In this document: one piece after another, positions 22,842-32,946 of the stretch
How the letters are laid out: the number at the start of each line of letters is the position of its first letter
How positions within the stretch are numbered: position 1 is the stretch's first letter
NCBI RefSeq assembly: GCF_004011695.2
Contig: NC_082405.1
Location: forward strand, 2,355,001 to 2,419,000
From: Ascochyta rabiei
Taxonomy: Eukaryota; Ascomycota; Dothideomycetes; Pleosporales; Didymellaceae
Reading direction: 5' to 3'
Length of the DNA: 64,000 nucleotides
Notes under the pieces: model-generated
Databases searched by the model: none
Seen by the model: only the letters and a program-made list of their open reading frames with translations
What the model was told of the DNA's origin: nothing
Made by a program: the position numbers and the translations under genes

Positions 22842-25240
22842 GACCAGCACAAGCTGCACCACAAATACAACGAGCAACGAATCTCTCTGAGGCGAAATCG
22901 GCAGGCGGCCGTGTTGGAGGTGACTTCGGATATCCTGCACTACCTTGCGAGCTTTGCAACGATCTTCAGAAGAAAGATCAAGATGACGTGCGGCTAGGCT
23001 TTGATTGTACTGCAATCGAGCTCAGCTTCTCAGCGTATGAGAATTGCTGCCCTTCATGCTTGGTCACTATCGAAGCGGTACTGCAGTCGCAGAAGCTATC
23101 GAAGGAGGCGTTGGTGCGTGATGTCTGAAGGATTTACGCGAGGTGCTGTGGAAGTCGAGGAGCGCATCGCGATACCCTGACCCTGGAGATTTACTTCGCC
23201 GATGATAGGCCTAAATTGTCTTTGGAGCTCTACAGCCTTGAGTTCACGGTATGTCACTTCCCTTCTACGTAGAGGTGGTAAGGTTTGTACGAATTGTACT
23301 AACACAACATTCCTAGTCTGGGAGGCTGTACTGCCACGATCGCGAGTGAGTGGCCATCCTCAATCAGCTCAGGCCCTGCGATGGGTTACTTCACTTATCG
23401 ATCACTGCGATGTTGCTCATGAAATGTGCAAAAATGGTCGTGCAGCGCCACTGCCGAAACGTATACTCGCAATTGGGAGCGATGAACATACCGCTTCTTA
23501 TGACGTTCGACTCACCGGACCCACAGACGGCTTTTCAGCGTCATATGAAGCACTGTCGCATTTCTGGGGACACAGTCGATCATGTTTGACAACGGAAGAT
23601 TCGTTCTGCGATAGGACGAAAGGCATTGAGTGGGCAACCTTTCCTGCATCCTTCCAGGATGCCATCAAAATGGCGCCGTTACTCAAAGTCAAATATATTT
23701 GGATCGATTCCTTGTGCATCAAACAAGACGACCTAGAAGATTGGAATACGAAGTCTGCAAAGATGGCTGACATCTACCAAGGAGCATACATCACGCTCTC
23801 GGCTACTGCATCCTCTGGAGATGCTTATGGATGTTTTGCTTTCACACCTCAAAGCCTTAATGATGTTGAGATCCAGCTTCCTGATGGTCTCAGACCCATC
23901 AAGATCGCTGTCTACAAGGCTGTCATACACTGGGATGAGGACACTCCAAGGGCCATGCGCGATCGGTTTCTCCTCATGACTAGGGGTTGGGCCTATCAAG
24001 AAAGACTGCTATCTCGTCGAGTGTTACATTTAATCAAGACTGAGTTGGTCTGGGAGTGCCGAAGCCTGGTGACTTGTGAATGCAAATGGCTCAGTCAGCG
24101 CTCGAGTCCGGGAGGGAACTTTGAGCAATCACTCGAGGCACGGAAGGGTGAGCAACGCGCCAATACCGGACACCAGCTTCAACTCAACCAGACCTCGGAA
24201 GACTGGTTAATCATAGAGTGGATACAAAACGCCACTAACGAAAAGGAACAGGAAAGAATGAGACGGTCAAAGAAACTATCGCAGAAGGACAAGCCGCCGA
24301 AAGAAAGACGACGGAGGAGAAAGCGGCCTTTTGCACCACAAACAGAGCGGTCAGAAGCACTTTCATGGTTTGACTTCTTCACAATCACGGTCGAGGAATG
24401 GGGCAACCCAAAAGCTGATAAGCTAGCCAACAAACTAGCTACATATCTTGCAGACGTCAGGGAGTGCGCTGATTACGGGCTCCATTTCCATCGAGTTATC
24501 GAGACATATTCGGGACTTCGCCTGACCAAACGTTCTGACCGCCTCATCGCGTTGTCTGGCGTTTGTAATTTCGTTCAAGGTATTCGCGGAAAATACGCAG
24601 CAGGTCTGTGGAAACATTCGCTTTGTTTCGATCTGCTGTGGCGGGTTGAGCGACTGGACGTCGACGTGGTCGAGAACGACGATAGCGCTTCGTATCATGG
24701 GCAATCATGGTCTTGGGTCTCGGTCAACTGTACCGTTGTGTATTGGACTGTCATCATCGATTCATCGATGCCACACGACTGCTTCGATTTACCAGTCAAG
24801 AAGAAGACGGACGACAGTATGCACAGTTCACGAAGACAACTTGCTTTGCACGGAGTATCTCAAATGATTCCGTGCACATCAAGCTAGCCGGAAACAGTCC
24901 CTTTGGCAACGTGGAAACCGCCTTTATCACTGGGTAGGCCTCGATGGCGCCTGCCCGCCTTGTCTACGTCCGCGACTCATCTGGCCTTGCCTCGACCCAG
25001 TATAAGCTCGCTCTCAGTTTAGAGGTTGCTTTTCATGCAGACTACATACTCTTAAACAACGGACTAAAGACTTTAGAGGAGGATATCCAGCCCGCTTTCT
25101 TACTCATACATCCTCTAGTTGCGCGCTTCCTGACCGAGGTGCACTTTTCCAACCCCAAACCGCAGGTTCCTCAGTATCGAAGAGTAGGAATCGCCAGGTC
25201 TTCTGAAAACACGATCAGGTATTATAAGATTGTTTGGTAA
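22842..25240 (+). pseudogene. HET-domain incompatibility gene, damaged
   Basis: A heterokaryon-incompatibility (HET) protein. The core motifs are clear: YEALSHFWG (about 23544), YIWIDSLCIKQDD (about 23694), MADIYQGAYITLSATAS and RGWAYQERLLSRRVLHL (about 23980). The N-terminal part lies upstream in another phase (LPCELCNDL, then LELYSLEFT) and joins at an intron 23249-23324 with donor GTATGT, branch TACTAAC and an AG at 23323-23324 that keeps frame. That upstream exon has an in-frame TGA at 23126 and no ATG after the TGA at 22838. Downstream, coding signal switches frame between about 24720 and 24790 (YAQFTKTTCFARSISND) and continues past a TAG at 24935 to YRRVGIARSS and a stop at 25240. Each nonsense codon is one C-to-T step from CGA or CAG. 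HET proteins trigger cell death after fusion of unlike hyphae; this allele is probably inactive. Confidence 0.8.
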
Positions 25241-26224
25241 GAGCTTCGAAGGTGGAACTTTTCTTTCCTATCTGATCTTGCCACGCGGGGTTTTCAACAC
25301 ACTGCTGCACGGGCAGCACTCGAAACCCACGAATTACCAATATAACACAGCCTCTTTGGGTCAGAATAAGACTCGTTTATTTTGGGAATTATTGCGGCCA
25401 GACGAACATCAGTTAAGACATACCTGGCAGTGACAGTAAGAGCCGTCAAGAATAAGGTCCAGGCAAGGAACTGGGCCCAAAGTGATTGGATTACTCATCG
25501 CCTTCGGTTCCATAGTCCGGCAAAGCATGAATCTTGTGTTAGTTGCCCTATCGATAATCGTAGGTCTCTTGCTCATATGAGAGTCCTCTGGCTACTACGT
25601 TGGTGGGGGACAACTGCCAATCCAATGTTCGCATTGCGCCACGAAATTATAGTTAGGTTTTTTTCGACCGCCTATCAACACAGGATAGGCGCCGGCACAC
25701 ATTTCGTCCGTGAATGGTTTATCAACGATGCACTAAGAGAGTTAACACCTTTGTCTGCTACAGTATTAAGCGAAATGTTTCTTACTGCGTTCAAGTTCTC
25801 TTTTGCATTGTAGCAGAAACTATTGCTCTTGATATTACACAGTTGGCCTGCGACTCTAATTTCGGGTTTGTTGAAATTACGGCAATTACATAACCATGCA
25901 GTGACAACACTAGGACCGCTATATTGTAATTTTGAAATTAGGTTATGTGTAAGAGGAGGGTGTATAAGGTATCGTACATGAGCATAGCAGTAAGCAATTG
26001 GAAAGATTTCATCTTTATAGGTGCGGCGGATAACAGCGTTGATGAAAGAGGTGATAATTTGAAAAAATTTTAAAATGATTCTTCTAGAGATTAAACAATT
26101 GTAGAGCCTCCTGCTTTAAATATAGTTGGATGTAGATGCCTTTTAAATACGTAAGATTTCCCAATAAATGAACTATTTGTGATTAAAGCACCGAAATTAT
26201 GTCCGATAGGTTGGGTTTAGTCTA
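25241..26224. other. Edge of AT-rich block, no gene
   Basis: Base composition shifts from mixed to AT- and TpA-rich at about 25800. A frame at 25382-25813 has no family signal. I see no clear element ends before 26225. Confidence 0.4.
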
Positions 26225-27052
26225 CCGCATCTTCTGTTGAACATGTCTTGGCCTAGGCTTCTTTAAGGCAAACCTCCGAGCCAGTTAGATAACGATTGGG
26301 TAACAGTGCGGGGCTCTGCATATGCTAAGATATTAGAATCTTATTAGGATGCGTCTGTCTAGTAAATCAGTACTGTAGTAACATTAATATGCCCTATTGT
26401 AGCTTATTTTTGATACCTTACCTTTCCCTATAGCGATTTTTAGCTCAATTTGTTGCCTATCCGCCTCTGCCACCCACCCATAGTAAGCAGAGTTGTCAAC
26501 AAACAAATTTGATCGCCTGTTTGATACCATCTTGGGCGTGCACGTTGCATACCGCTATCCGTGGAGCTGTGCAAGTCCCAGCCCTTGGTCTGTTCACGAA
26601 TCAAAACGTCGATCAATTTTGTTTGTTGACAACTCTGATAGTAAGGCTTAACGGAGTTAATTTCCAGCTCTCTAACTACTCCCTACTAGGTCAACGATAG
26701 TCTGTATTCTATACCTTAAAGCTCACAAGCGTCTAGATTGCTACAACGTTGCCAAACAACAGAGTATACCTTGTTAACCTTAAATCAGCCGCTGTTTAGG
26801 CAATTGTGGGTTGCAACTAAGGATAGGGGTAAGCTGGGGTGGCTAATATAGGTATTGTTGTACTTACAAACAATCTCACAATTATTTGCAACTATTTTTA
26901 GCTCGCTATTTTAGTGGTATTTAATACTATTGTGATGCTGGAGAGTGACTGTAGGAGTGTCGTTGAGCAGTGGGTCACCGCTAGCGATCTAATTAGCCCT
27001 CGGCGTTTACCTAAAGAAGCCTAGGCCAAGACATGTTCAACAGAAGATGCGG
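26225..27052. mobile_element. 828-bp inverted-repeat element, non-autonomous
   Basis: The two ends are a perfect 41 bp inverted repeat starting CCGCATCTTCTGTTGAACAT, followed by about 45 bp of imperfect match (left AGCCAGTTAGATAACG, right counterpart GGCTAATTAGATCGC). Both ends are bordered by TA (26223-24 and 27053-54), as expected for a Tc1/mariner-superfamily insertion. No transposase is visible inside, so this is a MITE-like or internally deleted element. It hosts the 150 bp hAT-type element at 26488-26637, which makes it the older of the two. Confidence 0.75.
26488..26637. mobile_element. 150-bp hAT-type MITE with perfect 8-bp TSD
   Basis: Terminal inverted repeats of 28 bp begin CAGAGTTGTCAACAAACAAA, with one mismatch between the ends. 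The element is flanked by a perfect 8 bp direct repeat ATAGTAAG (26480-26487 and 26638-26645). An 8 bp duplication with CAGAG...CTCTG termini is the mark of the hAT superfamily. The inside is too short to code and is GC-balanced with little TpA bias, unlike the DNA around it, so it looks like a recent insertion. Confidence 0.9.
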
Positions 27053-27054
27053 TA

Positions 27055-27773
27055 TAAGCATTAATGAAAATCCACGCTCTCTCAGATGAGGCTCCTTCCT
27101 TAATCGGTAATTGCACAGCTTTTACTGCAAATCAGAATCAGATGTAATTATGATGTTACTTTTTGGCAAGGTCCCTTTTTAGTGATGAAAAGCGTTTCAG
27201 TTTGGATCACGCAATTATTTAGACAATACTACCGTAGGAATCCGTTTCTCTGGCCGAACACTAGCAGGCTACGAGACGAAGCGAAACTTTATGATTAATT
27301 GGTCAACAGTGATCCCTACTGGAGAGGCAGCACCAGGTCTCTCTACGTTTTACCCCCGTTTGGTCAAAGAAACGAAACTTTACGGCGGTATTTACTGGTA
27401 TTCCGGATCATCTGGATATCTAGATCACGCAGGTCTTGAGATTATTAGTGCCTGGCGAAATGTACGAACCACCCCGGATCTTCATGGCTACGATTAAAAC
27501 TACTTCACAGATGAGCAAGAGGTTCTAACTGACTAAGTATAGTTAGTTAACAATAAAAGTGAAAGGTTAGATAACAGACTGGGATAGCATGTAGGGCAAA
27601 ACGTGACAACTACAGGAAATTATCTAGTGATCTATCGGCCCGCGTTCATGGTCTGTGTCAACAAATTAACGTTTTAGATTTAGGGTAGCGGCGTACATTT
27701 TGTCAGGCACAATACTAAGATATCTAGACCATGTGCGATAATCTTAGGCAATTTTTTAATCCTTTTTCTAGTA
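27055..27773. other. Spacer between elements
   Basis: About 720 bp with moderate AT content. A 68-residue plus frame at 27291-27497 has no family signal. Not assigned to an element. Confidence 0.35.
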
Positions 27774-29302
27774 CGGAGGAGCATTTCAAAAGTCTTTCCC
27801 CCCCCCCTGGTCAACGCACGGGGTAGTGTCAGGGGTAGTAGGCCCGATAGATTCAATCTAACTCAATCAGTCCTACGTACATCTCTGCCCTCCTTATACT
27901 TATTACCTCTATCTAACTTAATAATCTTCTAGATATAGATTAGGATACGCTTAATCTAGCACTAAATCTTCTCTTAAGGTAGCTTATCCTAACACTGTTT
28001 CTATACCTAAATAGCCTAAGGTCTACTCTTTAGTGCTCCTTTCTTTATTATATATCTCTTTATCTAGAACTAACAAGGCTTAATAGTATTTAGATCCAGT
28101 AAGTTACTATACTAAAGTAGCTATGCTATGTGCTTCTAGCTATATACTACTCTTTGTATATAGTAGTTATAAGCAGGTGCTTTATCCTCCTAAACTAGTA
28201 TACTAGGCCTCTCTTTTATACACTCCTTTATAAAAGGAATTAGCTTAGGCTTTATAATAGTTAACTAGTACTGCTACTAGTCTATCCCTAAGCCCTTGCC
28301 TTATAATAGCTTGCCAGTCTTCTAATTCTATCTCTATTAAGGTTTCTTACTAGGCTTTATACGTATACTAAGCCTCTCTATACCTGTTATAAGCTTCTAC
28401 CTCTCTTTTATTAAAGGCTCTATCTCTTAGTTTAACTTATTAATCTTCTTTATAGCCTCTTCCTTCTCTTACTTTATCTTAGGTGTCTAGCAGTAATAAG
28501 GACCTTTCTTCTTATACGTAAAGTAACCCTAGAACATAAACTTAGAGTATCCTTTCTATCTCTCTTAAATACAGCTCTTAATAACAGCCTTATCTACCTT
28601 TCTCTAGACTCTGTATCCTCTACGTTAATAAAGGAGAACTACAGCAGTCTTATTACTCTAGATAACGTTCTTCTAATCCTTAATAGTCTAATCTTTATGC
28701 TTAAGACACTAAGCTAACCTCTCCTTCCTTATCTGTTTTGTTAACCTAGGTTTCCTTATTAGTTTAGTCTTCTTGTAGCCTGCTTTTCTAAGTACTCTCC
28801 ACACTGTAGAGGCTAAGATATTTAGGCTATCTTAACTAAGATTACTAGCAATATTAGCATAGGTCTTCTCTCTGCTATAATAATCCTGTCTTATAAGGTT
28901 TACAACCTTCTTAAAGGCCTATTGCTGTTTTAAAGGCCTCCTAGATTGCGCTCTATCTTTAACATGCTTATTCTCTAGTTAAATAGGTCTAACAGCAGGA
29001 TTAAAGCCTTTCTTAATTACTTATAAGTAGATTAAGTTAATTATACACTTCTTAACACTAGTTAAGAATATAATCTCTTAATTTGTCTTTCTATTAGCCT
29101 TATAGGCTATAATTAGAGCATAAGTAGCAAGATTAAAGACTAGCATAATAAACTGTAGATAGATAGAAGTAGATAGAGAAGGTAGAGGAGATAGAAGAGA
29201 GAAAGCCAAGAGGACACGTCATAAGAAACCTAGGCCGATTTACCCCTGACTGCTCCGTGCGTTGACCAGGGGGGGGGGAAAGACTTTTGAAATGCTCCTC
29301 CG
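27774..29302 (-). mobile_element. 1.53-kb Tc1/mariner element, RIP-decayed
   Basis: Inverted ends of about 60 bp begin CGGAGGAGCATTTCAAAAGT and include a C run and TGGTCAACGCACGG; the two ends differ at a few positions. TA flanks both sides (27772-73 and 29303-04). The minus strand still shows Tc1/mariner transposase similarity: a helix-turn-helix block with TVWRVLRKAGYKK then TKLIRKPRLTK, then KNVI-stop-SNKTAVVLL where active enzymes read WSDET. Asp-to-Asn, Glu-to-Lys and Trp-to-TAG each need one G-to-A change on the coding strand. Stops are frequent, but the frame is largely kept. Length and ends are those of a full-size but inactive copy. Confidence 0.85.
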
Positions 29303-30500
29303 TAGTTGAGTTTAATCTTTTTAGGATTAGCTGTCGCAGCCTTTTATAACAGGACCCTAGCCCTACCACTACCTAACCTCTACCCACGCTGGATCTGACC
29401 TAACCTAACCCCTACCACACGGTCTGTGCGACCCCAACCCAACTCCTACCCAAACTGTGCTATCGCAACACCTTTCGTCAGCACATTTCTGGAAGACGGC
29501 GGAAGAACTATACTGTTTAATCGGCTCATCTTATTCGGCCCTACGAAAAAGGGTTTCTGCCAGGACAAGCATATGAGAAGGCCTGCAAACATACTGTGGT
29601 ATCCGGCGAAAGTAGTGTAGGTGGGTCTGGCATGACCAGGGTACTATCCGAGTCACCCGAAATGGCCCTATTGACCAGGTTACAATTAATCTCCCCTATT
29701 TCTGTATATAATACAATGTAAACCTGTCTTAAGTAAAAAGGATAGATGCTAGGCACATAGATGGAGGTTTGCTAAATAAGTACTTAGTAAAATAGTAGTA
29801 ACCAAATAGTAAAGCCGAAATAGGTTTAGCATATAGTGATTTACTATTTAGTAATTACTATTTAGTAATTACTAGTTTTTTTTACTAAGTATTCTAATCT
29901 TTTCTTTATATATTAGTAATAGCAGCTAAAACATAATAATAAACCTTTCTATCTATATATATAAGTAAAACAATCTTTAAAACTCTAATAGGAAGATCTC
30001 TAGATTACGACTAGGTCTAGTAAAGATAAGATAGGTTAAATAAAGGAAGTAATGAATATATATATAGGTATAACCTAATAACTAATAGTTTTAAAGTGTT
30101 TACTAAGAGTAAGTATTTAGTTTTTTATTATAATGAAAAGTTAAATTACATTAATTTAGTGAAAAAGAAAAAAAGGTTCTATTAGACTAATAAAACTAAA
30201 CTTAGCTTAAACCCTATATTGAAAGTACTTTAATAAAAGAATAACGTACCTGTAAGGCAGACTTTACAAGCATAAAAGAAGCGATCTGGTAAACTGATAG
30301 ATTCGAAAGTAGAGTGAACAAAATAGCAGACAGGGAGCTACAAGAGGGCGGAGAGAGAGACCTACTTATAGTAGTAAGGCCTATGCTCTCTACAAGTAAA
30401 AGTAAAGGCAAGTAAAGGAAGGTTCTACTAGGGTTGATGGAATTTGCTAGGAGGTTGTGACACATATTAGTAGGTTATCATCTTACCTTAGCAGAAGTTC

Positions 30501-31241
30501 TAACAGTACCCCACTGTTATGAACTTGCCTTAGAGTGGGATGTAATAAGGTTCGACATGGTATTGTATCTCTTAAGGAGGTAACACGTTGCGTGTCCTAC
30601 TGATATGTCTGTGGGGCACGGACCATCCCGTCTTGCTTAAGGCTTAGACAAGGTCTGAGCCCATAACACCTACAGACGAGCCGCTCACTAAGCGAGCCGC
30701 TCATGCTGTTTTACTAGAGAAACCTAAGAATCTAAGGCTTAAAAACTCTAGATCTATAAAATTAAATTCTTTAAAGTTTCTCTAAAAAATTTTTAGATAT
30801 ATATATGTGGTAATCTATTAAATTTCCAAAATACTACTAGCTATATTAGATATAGCTGTCTATTAACTAACCCTATATCTTAAAGGTATCTAAACACTAA
30901 ATCTTAAGAAGGACTAACTTAAGAGCTTAGAATCTGTAGACTCTTTTAGAGTATAGTTTATATATAATATAATAAGAATATAGTAGTTTATTATAGTAGT
31001 TATAATATAGTTTATAGGAAATCTTTATCTCTAAAATCTATCTACTTAAAATTTATACCGCTTATCTAATACTACTACTACACTTATACACTTCTAGTAT
31101 AATCCTACGTTTTATATCTATATATCTTTATTAGAAGTTTTAAACTAGTGGCTAATATTTTTGTAGAGCTACTAAGGAAAGTGTAGATTCTTAGCAGAAG
31201 TAAGCGGCTTACCTGTTAAGCGACTCGTCTGTAGGGTACGT
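30501..31241. mobile_element. Short Fot1-like element split by a solo LTR
   Basis: The left end reads TAACAGTACCCCAC, then the solo LTR, then AGACGAGCCGCTC. The right end (complement) reads CAACGTACCCTACAGACGAG. Both match the ends of the 37361-39224 Fot1-like element (ACGTACCCCACGGACGAGCC). Without the LTR it is about 580 bp, too short to code a transposase, so it is a MITE or deletion derivative. Its interior is strongly AT-rich. Confidence 0.6.
30515..30668. mobile_element. 154-bp solo-LTR-like unit, copy 1
   Basis: The unit starts TGTTATGAACTTGCC and ends CCATAACA, so it has TG...CA termini with inverted TGTTAT/ATAACA. The flanks are CCCAC (30510-14) and CCTAC (30669-73), a 5 bp target duplication with one C-to-T change. 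Removing the unit and one flank restores a Fot1-like end, which confirms the insertion. A close copy lies at 39524-39678. No internal region or second LTR is adjacent. Confidence 0.75.
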
Positions 31242-32347
31242 TGAAGCTTCTTTTAATCTTAATATAATAATAGCAAAGAAGAATTAAAACATAAATAGTT
31301 TACAAAGTTTTAAACTACACTATCCCTATTATCTTAGACAATAAAAGATAGAAAGCTTTAAATTAAAAAGATATTACTTAAGAAACTACTAAAATATAGT
31401 TTATAGATAATTTAATATTATTATTATTACTACATAAAAAGATATAAAGAGATTTTATTAATAGATATTAATATACTAGAGCAGAAAGAAATAGCTTTAT
31501 GCTATAAATATCAAGAAAACAAACAAAAGAATACACCTAAGATATGGTGGGTGAGAGTATTGCTTAATGCAAGAAGGTGGTTGTATTGGATACCGAGCCC
31601 TAATGGCTCGCTGAGATTATCTGATATACCCTCTCGATAATCACGTGCATCTAATCCCCAACGGCCCTCTAAGCCCTCGTTACTTAACCCTATACTTTGC
31701 TCCACCACAATATAGAAGATTCTATTCTATTTAGATCTTAGTTTCTACCTTTTTAAGTATTTCAAGATACTCTAGAGGCTTGTAGGTTACTTTCTAAAAA
31801 ATCTAGATAAAAATCTTCCATATTAGGTGTTACGATCCTGTGCCAGGGCACGGCACAGACATAAGTACCAGCCAACCAAGACCCCTAACTCCGCCATAAA
31901 GGAACAAACTGTGGAGAAGGACAGAACAGAAAGAGTTGTTATATAACTACTTATTAATAAGCATAATATATGTAACTACTTATTAATAAGTATAGTATAA
32001 TATATTTATCTATAAGCACCCTTACATATTTATTAGACTAACTCTAGTTACTTATTAATAAGTATTGTATCTCCTTAGTATATAGTAAGTAGGAACATAA
32101 CCCTTATAGTTTGTATTTAACCTTAATAATTAAGTTTGTCTTTAGAATCTTAACCTGCTCTTAAACTAGACAGTCTACTCTGTACTATTTATTGCACCCT
32201 ATCTTTACAAGCTTTGCTAAGTTAATAACCCCCACCAATCTACCAGTACTTATCCCCAAGAACCAATAGAGTCAGTGCTTACGGTCTTTAACTAAAGTAC
32301 AACTTCAAGATTAGGATAAGTCCTCAATATACTACTTTCTTTATTAG

Positions 32348-32770
32348 TGTTAGGCGCTGGGCCTAGAGGTACTTCTACCTGTCTTGGTGAGCTACTATAG
32401 GGCTAGTCAGCCCAGACTATATAAGGGTGTTAGAGGTTATCGCTAATACACTAGTAATTAGTTTAACTTTCACTAGGTGAAGGCAGAATCGGTATCGAGT
32501 CCCCTCTAACCTCACAAGGTGCCACAAACGCCCAATCTCAGTCAAAATTGGCCATAACAGGACAGACGGAGTAAACACGTCTAAAGCCAGGCTGAAACAA
32601 TACAGTATTGCCAATTATACCATTATTTAAGCCAAACAATCTAAAGAAGGGAGGCATTGTTAGGCGCTAGGCCTAGAGGTACCTCTGCTAGCCTTAGCAA
32701 GCTACTGTAGGGTAAGTTAGCCTAGACTATATAAAGGTGTTAGAGGTTATTATTAATACACTAGTAATTA
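32348..32770. repeat. Pair of 113-bp direct repeats, LTR-like
   Basis: Copy 1 (32348-32460) and copy 2 (32658-32770) both start TGTTAGGCGCT and end ACTAGTAATTA; they differ mainly by transitions. Just before copy 2 is the purine run AAAGAAGGGAGGCA, placed like a polypurine tract before a 3' LTR. The 197 bp between them (32461-32657) is far too short for a full retrotransposon interior. The pair may be the LTR starts of an internally deleted element. Confidence 0.55.
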
Positions 32771-32781
32771 ATCTTGTTAAT

Positions 32782-32946
32782 ACATACTACGTGCCTTAAT
32801 ACACCTGCCATCCTCTTTAACCCTATCCTCCCTCGTGATCGCCTTGTACACTCTTTACAGTTACCACATACTACGTACCTTAATACACCTGCTATCCTCT
32901 TTAACTCTATTCTCCCTCGTAATCGCCTCTTATACTCTTTACAATT
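32782..32946. repeat. 84-bp tandem duplication
   Basis: Two adjacent copies begin ACATACTACGTGCC and ACATACTACGTACC. Most differences between them are G-to-A or C-to-T, with the second copy the more AT-rich; a few transversions occur near the end. This looks like a local duplication followed by RIP-type decay. Confidence 0.7.

Noticed and set aside
23249..23316. HET intron ending at the first AG (CCTAG, 23316)
   Set aside because: That junction puts the upstream exon out of frame; the AG at 23324 keeps the reading frame and still lies 19 nt from the branch site.
27291..27497. 68-residue frame inside the AT-rich block
   Set aside because: No family signal; likely chance frame in a less decayed patch.
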